A stretch of 64,000 nt of DNA, from assembly GCA_030035585.1 (NCBI GenBank), contig CM057463.1, forward strand, positions 138,850,736-138,914,735, in the 5' to 3' direction. Below the pieces are notes generated by a model, which had not been told where the DNA came from, made no database searches, and saw only the letters and a list, made by a program, of their open reading frames with translations. A program made the position numbers and the translations under genes. Position 1 is the first letter of the stretch. The number at the start of each line of letters is the position of its first letter. Shown one piece after another: positions 46,555-57,129 of this stretch. The DNA is from Dugong dugon (taxonomy: Eukaryota > Chordata > Mammalia > Sirenia > Dugongidae).

Positions 46555-46940
46555 GGCTAACATTTATTACACACTTAATATATGCCAGGCAATGTCTAGG
46601 AGCCTTGGTGGCACAGTGGTTAAAGAGATCAACTGCTAACGGAAAGGTTGGTGGTTGGAAACCACCAGAGGCTCCATGGGAGAAAGATGTGGCAAGTCTG
46701 CTTCCATAGAGGTTTACAGCCCTTGGAAACCCTATAGGGTCACTATGAGTCAGAATTGACTTGTCAGCAGGGGGTTGGTTGGTATTAAGCACTGTGCCAA
46801 ATTCGCTTATTTAAGCCATGCAACAGCCTCATAAAATCAATACAATGATTATCCTTATTTTATAATCACACTGCAGATGCTCTGACGTATGATACATGGC
46901 TGTGAGGTCCAGCTTCCATCACTAAATCTCTGGACCATAC
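46555..46940 (-). repeat. MIR SINE, split by an AfroSINE
   Basis: Reversed MIR: 'ctaacatttattacacac', 'atatgccaggcaatgt', then after the SINE 'aagcactgtgccaaattcg' and 'gattatccttattttataatca'. Confidence 0.7.
46598..46783 (+). mobile_element. AfroSINE, longer-body variant
   Basis: taggagccttggtggcacag to cagaattgacttgtcagcag, including agaaagatgtggcaagtctg. Confidence 0.93.
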
Positions 46941-47860
46941 ATTTCTCTTTAAAAATCCTCATAATTTCTTTAATGAACTTTTAAATGCTAAGTTTGTATG
47001 TAAGAGAAGGGGTAGATTTTCTTGCAGGTGAGATAACTGTCAAAGAAAATGTTTCAACAGGCTATAGGAAAAATACAGCCTGGCTAGAACTGTGAAAGGA
47101 AATGTGACAAATTCTGAATAAATGCTGGGATTCTGCAAGCAAAGGAAAAAAAAATGATTTGCGGGTTTCCTTTGGCAACTTGTTTCTTAATATTACATCA
47201 TATAAAACTATTTCTTTCCAGGTTCCTAACCCTATTACGTTAGAGTCTGTCCTTGACAAGCTGGTCTTTAGGCTCGTCTGTTTTCTCCCCAACTTACCCT
47301 AAGGCTCAATTTAAGAGTCTAGCAGGAAGTGCTTAAGTAAAAGAAATAAGTTTAAAAAAGAAGACGAGTAAAAACATGGGGCTTACACATAAACTGAGTA
47401 TTTTGATAGGGTTGGATTGGATACTTATTTTTGGCAATGAAGGTGGTAAGTGTGTTTGTGATGGTGTGGTACTCAGGCCAGGAAAGGAAGGAGAGGTCTG
47501 CACAGCAAATGGCACATGTTTCCATTTGTTGATGTTCAGCATTTTAATAACCTTAGTATTTGCACAGCTGAAGGAAAGAAAAGCACCCTGAGAATAGACA
47601 CCATGAGGAACTCTAGAAGTTTGCAAACCAGAAAAACATTAGTTGGAAAACAGCCGCAAATGTGGTAAGTTAAAAAATACCTTGGCCAAAATAAACCTAG
47701 TGTCAGGATGCTAAATTCCAAAGGAAATCAGTAAGAAGCCACATTGAAATAATTATTCTGACAATCTTCAACTTTGCTTCTTTATTTTTGTCATGAAGAT
47801 ATCATTACAGAGATATTCAGAGAAGTTAAGGAAGACAGAAATTTCTGCACAATATAGTAA
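46941..47860. other. No recognised gene or repeat
   Basis: Roughly 900 bp of AT-rich sequence; short open frames only. Confidence 0.4.
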
Positions 47861-48015
47861 AAACTGAAAAGCCTTTAGATCCGACAGAACCAATTTTTAA
47901 TTCCATCTCTGTACCATACAAGTATGGTGCTTTGGTGATTTGACTTAGTCTCTCAGAAGCTCAGTTTTCTCATCTGTAAAACAAGTGCCAACTATGGTTA
48001 GTAAGCATTAACTAA
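47860..48015 (+). repeat. MIR SINE
   Basis: Forward MIR core with 'gtgatttgacttagtctctcagaagctcagttttctcatctgtaaaa' in family order. Confidence 0.7.
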
Positions 48016-48016
48016 G

Positions 48017-48400
48017 TTGTTGTTGTTAGTTGCTGTTGGTTGGCTCTGACTCATGTCGACTTTATGTGTAACAGAATAAAACATTGCCCAGTCCTGCGCC
48101 ATCTTCATGATCATCATTATGTTTGGGTTCTTCTTCCAGCACTGTACCTAACAATATTCTGTTGTGATCCATAAGATTTTCAAGTCACTATGAGTTGGAA
48201 TCGACTCGACAGCAATTGGTTTGGGTTTTTTTGGGTTTAATTTTTGGAAGTAGTTTACCAACCCTTTCTTCCTAGTCGGTCTTAGTCTGGAAGCTACACT
48301 GATACCTGTCTACCATGGGTGACCCTACTAGTATTTGAAATACCAGCGGTGTAGCTTCCAGCATCCTAGCAACACACAAGCCACCACACACAGTACAACA
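48017..48400 (-). mobile_element. RTE1-derived composite element (5' leader joined to 3' tail)
   Basis: On the minus strand the 5' end matches the RTE1 leader (cttgtgtgttgctaggatgc, agctacaccgctggtattt, cttccagactaagaccgact) and then jumps to the RTE1 3' end (48017-48145). An AfroSINE-type tail in + orientation (48170-48225) is embedded. No tRNA-Gly head is visible, unlike 8464 and 52236. Confidence 0.75.
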
Positions 48401-48820
48401 AACTGACAGTTGGGTTGTATATTAGCTAAATAGTGGCTGTAATTGTTCCTCTTACCATTGTTGTTACCATTAGGCGTTTACTGTAATGAGACCAGTTGCA
48501 AACTCATCTATTTTGCCTCGTGCTGTCCCACCTTGGCTGGTAGGATGATCACCACAGCACTATTTACAGCTATTCTTTTCTTTCTATGGCCTGGATAAGA
48601 GATCAGTTGTAAACTGAATCCTCCCCAATATAGGAAAATAAAAACCATGGAAAAAATGCTACTCAGACGGTAGGAGAAACGAAGTTTTAATACATGCTAC
48701 AATATGGATGGAGCTTGAAGATATTATGCTGAGAAAAATAAGCCAAATACAAAAGGACAAATATTTTATAACCTCACTTTTATAAAAAGACAAGAAAAGG
48801 CAAATGTACAGAGACCAAAG

Positions 48821-50052
48821 TTTTTTGGTTTTTTTCTTTATTGTTGTAGTTTAAATGAAAGTTTATGTTTCAAGTTAGTCTCTATCATGGATTGAATTAC
48901 GTCCCCTAAAAAATGTGTGTATCAATTTGGCTGGGCCACGATTCCTGGTATTCTGTGATTTTCCTATATCTTGTAAATCCTGCCTCTGTGATGTTAATGA
49001 GGGAAGGGTGGCAATTGTGTTAGTAAGGCAGTACTCAATCTACATGACTGAATTGTGTCTTGAGGCAATCTTCTGAGACATAAAAGACAGAAGTGAGCAG
49101 AGAGACAGGGGGACCTCATACCACCAAGAAAGCAGTGCCAGGAGCAGAGCGTGTCCTTTGGACCAGGGGTCCCTGCGTGGAGAAGCGCCTAGTCTAGGGG
49201 AACATTGATGAGAAGGCCAACAGAGAGAGAAAGCCTTCCCCTGGAGCTGACACCCTGAATTTGGATTTTTAGCCTATTTTACTGTAAGGAAATAAACTTC
49301 TCTTAGTCATCTGGTGCTGCTCTAACAGAAATACCACAAGCGGATGGTTTTAACAAAGAGAAATTTATTTCCACACAGGCTAAAAGTCCAAATTCAGAGC
49401 ATCAGCTCCAAGGGAAGGCTTTCTCTCTTTGTTAGCTCTGGAGGAAGGTCCTTCTCATCAGTCTTCCACTGAACTTGGAGCTTCTCCACTCAGGGACCCC
49501 AGGTCCAAAGGACACACTTTGCTCCTGGCACTGCTTTCTTGGTGGTATGAGGTCCCTATTCTCTGCTTGCTTCCCTTTCCTTTTATCTCTTGTAAGGTAA
49601 AAGGTAGTGCAGGCCACACCCCAGGGAAACTCCCTTTACATTGGATCAGGGATGTGACCTGGATGAGGGTGGTGTTACAATCCCACCCTAATCCTCTTTA
49701 ACATAAAATTACAACCACAAAATGGAGGACAACCACACAATTCTGGGAATCATGGCCCAGCCAAATTGATACACACATTTTTGGGGGGATATAACTCAAA
49801 CCATGACAGTCTCTTATACAAAAATTTATACATACATTGTTATGTGACCCTAATTGCTCTCCCTATAGTGACAGCACACTCCTCCTTCCACCCCTGATTT
49901 CCCATGTCCATTCAACCAGCTCCTAACCCTCTCTGCCTTCTCATCTCACCTCTGGACAGGAGCCGCCCATTTAGTCTCATGTATCTACTTGAGCTAAGAA
50001 GCACACTTTTCATGAGTACCATTTTATGTCCCACAGTCCAGTCCAATCTTTG
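48821..50052 (-). mobile_element. 5'-truncated L1 3'UTR insertion, itself carrying LTRs
   Basis: The reverse-oriented 3'UTR (taaatgaaagtttatgtttc; 'ggacaggagccgcccatttagtctc') matches the pattern at 17805-18000. The flanks gagaccaaagttt (48811 and 50055 onward) form the target duplication. The MaLR dimer 48883-49808 lies within it. Confidence 0.78.
48883..49808. mobile_element. MaLR-like LTR inverted dimer
   Basis: 48883-49300 is a + LTR lacking its last ~100 bp; 49301-49808 is a nearly complete minus LTR. They meet at the 4-base shared word tctt. The pair as a whole has one exact 5-bp duplication, gtctc (48878-48882 and 49809-49813). Both belong to the family at 45985. Confidence 0.9.
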
Positions 50053-51099
50053 TAGAGACCAAAGTTTATTAGTGGTTACCAGGGGTGGGAGGGAGGGGAA
50101 AAAGAGGGTTAACAGTGATGGAAAAATCACATTGATTAAGGGTATTACACAGTCAATTATCATCATTGCTGTCAATAAGTTGTACACCTGTAAAAGCTGA
50201 ATTAGCAAAAGTTGTATGACAGATATATTTACAATGACAAAAAAAAAAAAAAAAAGACCAGCTGCTGAGGCTGCTATGTGTAACCAAATACTTCATAGGA
50301 TTTAGTTCCTTGGTTTGGAGGTTTAGGGTCATGGTTTCATAGTACTTCCCAGTTAATTGGCCTAATAAAGTGTTTAGTGTTTCTGTTCTACCTTCTAGTT
50401 CATTGTGTAGTGCCTGGGGTCTTAAAAGCTTGCAAGCAGCCATCCAAGGCACAGAAATTGGTCTCTATTCACCTGGAGCAACAGAATAGGAAGGAGAGTT
50501 AGGAATAGGAGGAAGATATGGAATGTGCGGCTAATTGCTTCAGTGAACAACTGCCTCCTTTGCCATGAGACCAGAAGAACCGGATGGTGCCCACCTACCA
50601 TTACTGAACACTTCAATCAAAGATCCCATAGAAGAATTCTGATCAAAAGGGGGAAAATTCAGAACAGAATTTCAAATTCTCATGGGCCTTAGACTTTCTG
50701 GAGCCATAGAGGGTGGATGAACCCTTGAAACTATTGCTGTGAGATAGTCTTTAAACCTTAAACCAAAAATATCCCTTGAAGTCATCTTAAAACCAAACAA
50801 TAGTTTAGCTTAACTAGTGAAAAAGGCCTGCCTTGAGCATTATGTTCTTTTAAGAACTATCTATTTGGGATCTAATTGACAGCAGCAACTTGAAAGATTA
50901 GACAGGAACTCTAAGGCACAGTGAATTTATGTTAATGAGGGAGGAACAACTTAGAAAAGGAAATTAAGAATGGTGTACAACTTGAGGAATGTAATCAATG
51001 TCACTGAATTGTATGTGTAGAAAATGTTGAATTGGTGTATGTTTTGCTGTATATATTCTCAACAACAACAAACTAAATAAAATTTAGGGAAAAAACAGA

Positions 51100-51480
51100 G
51101 AATGAAAAGTCTACCTACAAATGGGGAGAAAGTATTTACAAACCATAAATCAGAGAAAGAGCTGGTTTCTGGAATATATATAGAACTTTCAAAGCTGAAT
51201 AGTAAAAATACCAAGCAATCCAACTAAAACATACACATAAACAAACATTTCACTGACGAAGATATGCAAAAGTAAATAAGTACACGAAAAATTGTTCAAC
51301 ATTATTAGCCATTTGGGAAATTAAAATCACAATGAGCTATCAGTGCACACCTAACAGAATGGTGAAAACAAAAAATATTAACAGCACCAAATGCTGGTGT
51401 AGATATGGAGAAAGTAGGTCACAAGTACATTGCTGGTTGGAACATAAAATTGTACAGCCACTCTATTAAATTGTTTGACT
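51100..51480 (+). mobile_element. Old L1 ORF2 3' fragment
   Basis: 'acatttcactgacgaagatatg', 'aattaaaatcacaatgagctatc', 'ccaaatgctggtgtagatatgg' and 'attgctggttggaacataaaattg' follow ancient L1 ORF2. Confidence 0.78.
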
Positions 51481-52235
51481 GATAAAAAAATAAAATAAAA
51501 AAATATGGAAAACACAGTAAGCCAGTTAGCCATTAAGGAGAAAGCAAAGGGCCTTTGGCACAAACCAAAACTCATGCTTCCATAGACAGCCTTACCAACT
51601 ATGAGTAGTTTACGCCACATTTGTCACCAAACAAATTATTTTCTCCCAGAGTTAGTACCATATCTGAACCCCTGAAGGCTGGTAAAGAACTGATTGTCCT
51701 CAGATTTACCACTCAACGCTGGCTTGGCAGCCCTGTTTGAGTTATGTGTGCATCAATCCAGAGCTAAAGCTCAATAAGGATGATGTGTTGTCTGCCCACC
51801 TAGCAGACAGCCAGTTTCCACAACCTGGGCCTCCCTGGATCTTGTCCTAATCTCTAACTGCCCACAGCCACCTAATATAGACTATAAATGGGACAAGGAG
51901 AAACACAGAATTAAAAACAAACACCCAGTTAGAAGGTCAATGTACCCCTTGTTTACCACTTGGCTAAAGTGCTCATGTTTACCATTGGCTAAATAAGGCC
52001 GCTTTCCGTGGGTCTCTGTGGTGTGGATTTTTATTAGGCAGTAATATGGCGGCAAAATTTACCATATTTAATCTTTTTTTCTCCTTTAGCAAATAGCGAA
52101 AGAGCTGGAAATGCAACTGTAGCCAGCCCCAGCAGAGAGAATAATGTGGTTACAGGGGTAGTGAAAAACGCTGCCAAAAACTTCCTCCTCACTAACCTCC
52201 CAATGCATAAAGTTCTATCATTATTTTTGGATGTT
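51481..52235. other. Unassigned; possible old LTR
   Basis: Contains a TATA-like gactataaatggga (about 51880) followed by a gggtctctgtggtgtgg block (about 52010), a layout seen in LTRs. I cannot find ends or a family. No gene seen. Confidence 0.3.
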
Positions 52236-52531
52236 GTTGTTAGCTTCCATCTAGCTGGCCCCAATTCTTAGTTACCCACGCAAAATGAAATAAAATGTTG
52301 CCCAGTCCTACACCATCCCCATGATAGGTTGTGAACTGGCTATTGTGATCCTTAGGGTTTTCATTGGCTGGTTTTGGGAAGTTGATCTTCAGTCTCTTCA
52401 TCCTAGTCTGTCTTAGTCTGGAAGCTCCATTGTAACCTGTTCAGCCTCGTAGCAATACACAAGCTACCACTGACAAACAAGTGACGGCTGCACACGAGAA
52501 AGCAAAAATTCTACCACTGAACCACCAATGA
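52236..52531 (-). mobile_element. Composite tRNA-Gly/RTE1 SINE, full length
   Basis: The minus strand starts tcattggtggttcagtggt (tRNA-Gly-like head), continues into the RTE1 leader (gcttccagactaagacagac, aaaaccagccaatgaaaacc) and ends agctaacaacaaca. Same architecture as 8464-8825. Confidence 0.85.
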
Positions 52532-52600
52532 GTAGCTTCATCTTTCCTCTCTAGCACCAATTAGTTTAAATATGCAGGGCCTTGAGAAAGATAAAGTACT

Positions 52601-52784
52601 GTTGTTGGGTGCTGTGGAGTTGATTCCAACTCACAGAGTCGAACAGCCCCATAGGGTTTTCTTGACAGTAATCTTTATAGAAGCAGATCACCTGGCCTTT
52701 CTCCCACGGAGCCGTTGGGTGGGTTCGAACTGCCAACCTTTCTGTAGCAGCTGAGCTCTTAACCGTTGAGTTACCAGGGCTCCT
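52601..52784 (-). mobile_element. AfroSINE with exact target duplication
   Basis: Reverse copy, flanked by gataaagtact at 52590-52600 and 52785-52795. Confidence 0.95.
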
Positions 52785-52795
52785 GATAAAGTACT

Positions 52796-53985
52796 ACGTG
52801 GCTTAAATAAGGGTTAGGAAAAAGCCTCAAGGACAGGAATGATTAGTAGGACAGGGTAGGAATTGAGTCCCTGAGGTAGTAGAGCAGTTCTGATGGTGGG
52901 CTGGTGGGGGCTGAAGACAAAGGGAGATTGTAATATGACAAATTTGGGTAAAGTCTTAATTTTGTCTTGGGCCAGATCTATGTGCAGATGAAACAGAAAT
53001 GTGTTAACTATGACTCAATTTAAAATTAAAATGCATTGGCTTTCAGACCACCTGAAAATGCTTTAAAAACAACCACTAAAGTTCTGTTTAAAGTTCAACA
53101 TTTGTGTCATGAAACACATGGACAGTATACAACTATCTTAAAACTACAATACCAATGATTTGTTCTCAATTTTTGTTCTGAACAAATAACTTAGAAACTA
53201 GAAAGCTAGCAGGAATATATATCAATGAGCTTTAAAAATAAGGCAAAACAATTTTAAAGTATAAGATATTTGAAAAATAGACAAAAACAAGGAAGATCTT
53301 GCATTCTTTAAAACTTTAAAAATATCTCCTTTCATTTTTTAAACAAAAATTAACATAGGAATTTATTGTCTACTAAAGACACTATTTCAACCTTTAGAAC
53401 TGTACATAACATAAGATGAAAGAAAACATATGAAGATGACCAAATACGCTTTCTGAATATATTTTTATTTTTTACTGAATAAAGCAGTTGATTGTTCTGA
53501 ATTTCTAAATCCTTTCATAATTCAGGAATAATAATAGCAAAAGGAACAATTAATATTTATTAAACTTTTACTAAATATTGGGAAAGTCTAAAATTGTAAA
53601 ATGTCCTTATCTCTATGTGTCTGTATCTAAGGGATCTTGAGAGGAATTTAAATACATTGACTTTGGCTAAATGGTTTCTCATTAGTAACTAATTAACAAA
53701 TTCAAGACAAATATCTGCTCAGAAGCAAGTACAGTAAGTCATCTTAAACGTACCATCTACTACCCGGTACTATCAATACTATGATCAGGCACCAGAATGT
53801 ATAATCTATTTCAATTTCATACAGTCTAACTCCCTCCATAAGTGGACACCACCTTCCCATATTCAAGTGACTATTCATTTATTACAATCTTATTTTTCTT
53901 TAAGAATTTGACATAACAGGAAGAGAATTCCAAACCCATGCCAAATCTTTAATACATTCCACAATTAACCTCTGACCCACTCATT
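52796..53985. other. No recognised gene or repeat
   Basis: About 1.2 kb of AT-rich sequence with no coding or repeat signal I can name. Confidence 0.4.
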
Positions 53986-53989
53986 TTAT

Positions 53990-54178
53990 TCATGAGTACT
54001 GAGTGCCTTAGGAAGACAGGCCTGATGATTTACTTCCAAAAATCAGCCAATGAAAACCCTATGGATCACAAGGGTCTGATCTGCCACAGATCATGGGGAT
54101 GGTGCAGGATCAGCATTTTGTTCCACTGTACGTGGGGTCGCCATGAATTGGTGGCCGACTTGATGGTAGCTAACAACA
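53990..54178 (+). mobile_element. Composite SINE, 5'-truncated
   Basis: Shares aatcagccaatgaaaaccc, gatcatggggatggtgcagg and the tail gatggtagctaacaacaa with 8464 and 52236; the tRNA-like head is missing. Confidence 0.82.
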
Positions 54179-54349
54179 ATAAGCATTTACCAGACATGGT
54201 TCTAGGTGCTAAACATACAAAGAACAAGTCTTCATATTATTAATATTTTAGTAGAAAAAAACAAAGATACCAGATAGATTATATAAAGAGATAGATGATA
54301 GATAACGTCAGGTTCTTGTTGTAAAAACTGAGATGTTACCCAGTGACCA

Positions 54350-55000
54350 TTATTTCCTTCTCCAGAAAGTTAACCCCTTAATTTTAATTGGGCAAATGGC
54401 CACCCAGAATAGAAACTACATTTCCCAACTCTCTTGGGCTATTTATGGCTATATAACTAAGTTATATAGCCAATGGGCCAATGGAATGTAAGCAGAAGAG
54501 GTATGACTCCTTATTATCAGGACGTGTTCTTAAAGGGAGACAGTGTGCCTTTCTTATTTCTTTCCTTTATCCAGCTGGTTGGAATGTGAGCATGCTGACT
54601 GGAGCTGGACCAGCCATTTAGGTCCAAGGGTTCTGCATGTTAAGGATAATTGAGCAAAAAGAAGGTGACTGAGCCCCTGATGATTATGTCATCCTGCACC
54701 AACCCGGGGTTGTTTACTTCTGGACTAAGTTTATGTGAGAGAGAAACAATCTACTGTTTTTGCAGTTTTTCTGTCACTCCCATTTGACCTTAATCTTAAC
54801 TAATATACAAAAGTATGAAGAAAAATGAAGCAGAGTAAGGGAATAGACATTGGCACAGTGTGACATTTTAGACAGGGTGATCAGGGAAATACTTTATGAG
54901 GAATTGAGAGTTGACTCCTGAATGCATGAAGGAATGCTATGTGGGTAGGGGAAAGCGTGTTTCAGGAAGTGGGAAATAGTAAAAGCACAAGCCCAGAGAT
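54350..55000. repeat. Old interspersed repeats (MaLR-like, then L2-like)
   Basis: 54405-54810 has 'ctacatttcccaactctcttgg', 'gccaatggaatgtaagcagaag', a pattern I associate with old MLT-type LTRs. 54850-55000 ('gacagggtgatcagggaaata', 'aagcacaagcccagag') resembles reversed L2. Family calls are tentative. Confidence 0.35.
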
Positions 55001-55221
55001 GGGAACATGCGTCTGTGTCCAAAGACCATCAAAGGGGCCAAAGTGGACTACCTTTCAAATCTCTTATCCTAGCATACCCCCAATAGGAATTTTTGGCTCC
55101 AGACCTTATAGAGCTGGTCGACTTGAGTCTCTTCAGCAAACATAACCCATTTATGAGTCTAAGTTTTCACTCAGATAGGTTCATGGCTCAAATGTCTAAT
55201 TTCAAAATACCTGTCATTAAC

Positions 55222-55615
55222 CTTTGTTGTTGTTGTTAGGTGCTGTCGAGTTGGTTCTGACTCATAGCGATCCTATGTACAACAGAACAAAACACTGCCA
55301 GGTCCTGTGCCATCCTCACAATCATTGCTATATCTGAGCCCATTGTTGCAGCCACTGTGTTAATCCATCCTGTTGAGGGTCTTCCTCTTTTTCGCTGACC
55401 CTCTACTTTAACAAGCATGATGTCCTTCTCCAGGGGCTGGTCCTTCCTTATAACATATCCAAAGTATGTGAGATGAAGTCTCTCCATCCTCGCTTCTAAG
55501 TAGCATTCTGGCTGTACTTCTTCCAAGACAGATTTGTTGGATCTTTTGGCAGTCCATGGTATATTCAATATTCTTTGCCAACACCATAATTCAAAGGCAT
55601 CAATTCTTCTTCAGA
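55222..55615 (-). mobile_element. RTE1 LINE 3' end
   Basis: Reverse orientation, tail ttgttgttgttaggtgctgt. It retains an unbroken 110-codon piece of the RTE1 C-terminus (VLEEVQPECYLEARMERLHL), more intact than the full-length copy here. A small atattaccc repeat lies just to its right. Confidence 0.9.
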
Positions 55616-55801
55616 ATATTACCCATTCATTCTTCTTCAAATATTACCCATTTTTCTGAACCTAGCAGAAATTCTCACTCCTGCTTAAGGTCTGGCTTTA
55701 ATGATCCAACCCACATTGCTTTCTTTCTTCTTGAAACTCCATAGAAATTACTTTCCATGCTGTTCATTTTAATTATTAATAATCTTACTTAATACCAAAT
55801 C

Positions 55802-55997
55802 AACAAAACCAAACCTATTGCCATCAAGTCATTTCCAACTCACGGTAACTTCATGTGTTACTAAGTAGAATTGCTCTGTAGGGTTTGCCTGACTATAATT
55901 TCTATGGAAAATCATCAGACCTTTCCTCCATGGGTTTGAACTGTCAACCTTTAGGTTAGTAGTCTATCACAAACTATTTGTGTCACCCAGGGATCTT
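55802..55997 (-). mobile_element. AfroSINE
   Basis: Reverse copy from aaaaccaaacctattgccat to cacccagggatct, diverged. Confidence 0.88.
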
Positions 55998-56269
55998 GTT
56001 TACCTAGTACTATTCTGTTCTAATTGATGCGTGTGTCTATTGCCTCCTCAATTCAACTGTCAAGAGCATAGAGCTATATCTTTTAATAACTTTTAAATCA
56101 CTTATAGCTACTATCTCTTCAAACAAAAGGTGCTCAATAAAAACCTATTGTATATCCAATGAATGATCATTTCATTCAACCACCTCACAAATTAGAAATA
56201 CAATGGAGAGAATCTAATCTTTATTCCTTTCTTTCGCCAGGAAGATATGAGTAGCTGAAGTATTTGGTG

Positions 56270-56400
56270 CTATATATAGTCAGTTGATGTCAGCTGGATG
56301 CCAGTCTTTTCAGAAAGGCCCAGTCCCCAGTTTGAGTCAGATCTAGGGACCATGCCGTTCCAGGCTCAAGGATAAAAACCATCGGGCCCAAGTGCCATCC
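56270..56400 (+). promoter_or_regulatory. MYOZ2: MYOZ2 promoter (MEF2 site, E-boxes, TATA)
   Basis: Read from the sequence: ctatatatag at 56270-56279 fits the MEF2 consensus exactly; E-boxes cagttg (56281) and cagctg (56291); a TATA-like gataaaa at 56371-56377. From these I expect transcription to start at about 56400. MEF2 and E-box factors drive many heart and slow-muscle genes, which fits MYOZ2. Binding is inferred, not shown. Confidence 0.65.
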
Positions 56401-56473
56401 ATTTTCCATCTCTGGATTCTTTCCTACACAAATTGGGATTCATCCCTGCTGAAAAGCAAGGTCTAAAAGTAAG
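56400..56473 (+). other. MYOZ2: MYOZ2 exon 1 (noncoding), predicted
   Basis: Sits about 25-30 bases after the TATA-like box and ends in a strong splice donor, aag|gtgagt, at 56473/56474. It has no ATG-initiated frame of note. MYOZ2 is known to have a noncoding first exon. The start is approximate. Confidence 0.65.
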
Positions 56474-57053
56474 GTGAGTATAATGTTTCCTAAAATGTTT
56501 TATTAGTCAGTTGTCCAAGGAGGTTTGGAGTTGGGACTCAGAAAATGGGCATTCTTTTCTTTAAAGGGCAGCTGTTGGTGCCAGTATTAAAATGCCACCA
56601 CCAAAGAATTCTAGTTTAATCTGGTGTCTTTTCTTTATTCTTACACTTGCTGCAAGTGACATACTGTGATGCTGGTACAAATGAAGGCCAGCAAGAACTA
56701 GGAAACAATGACAAATTAATATAAATGTGGAAAAGAGAGCGGGAGGGGCAAAGGAGTCCAGCTATTTCACTGTTTCTTACTGCCTGATGATCTTTGTGTT
56801 GAGGTACAGATAGGAGTGGGTCTGAAACTCCGAGTACCAGCCTATGTTCACTGTGACGTTGCCTATGAATGAATAGCAAGCTCTGTCCCTAGACAAGGAG
56901 TGCAAATAAAAATCTTTCTGTAGAATGCAACAATAAATTCTTACTAAAGCACAAAGATGCTCTCTCTCAAGAGGGTGATTATAAAATACTCCAAATGAGT
57001 TCCTCATATCACCTCAATAATGTCCCTTGATTTTTAACAGGGAACAAAAAGCC

Positions 57054-57129
57054 ATGCTATCCCATAATACCATGGTGAAGCAAAGGAAACAGCAAGCATC
57101 AGCCATCATGAAGGAAATCCATGGAAATG
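57054..57129 (+). CDS. MYOZ2: MYOZ2 first coding exon (myozenin-2/calsarcin-1 N-terminus)
   Basis: The exon runs 57041-57129 after a good acceptor (ttgatttttaacag|gg). Translation starts at 57054 (gccATG) and reads [14 protein letters not shown]...IMKEIHGN, the N-terminus of MYOZ2 as I know it from other mammals, with a few changes (V8, S16, I22). The exon ends one base into codon 26, followed by donor gtatca (57130), rather weak, and the known gene breaks at the same place. Myozenin-2 is a sarcomeric Z-disc protein of heart and slow muscle that tethers calcineurin to alpha-actinin. Later exons lie beyond the window. The short reading frame is why gene finders could miss it. Confidence 0.93.

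Larger units (their letters stand above)
48640..51090 (+). mobile_element. L1 3' end (ORF2 tail and long 3'UTR), split by another L1
   Basis: 48640-48820 is the last part of L1 ORF2 (aatatggatggagcttgaag, aatacaaaaggacaaat). 50053-51090 is a 3'UTR with 'tggttaccaggggtgggagg' and 'ctggggtcttaaaagcttgc', ending aaataaaatttaggga. It is an older relative of the 24255 family. The break holds the insertion at 48821-50052. Confidence 0.82.
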
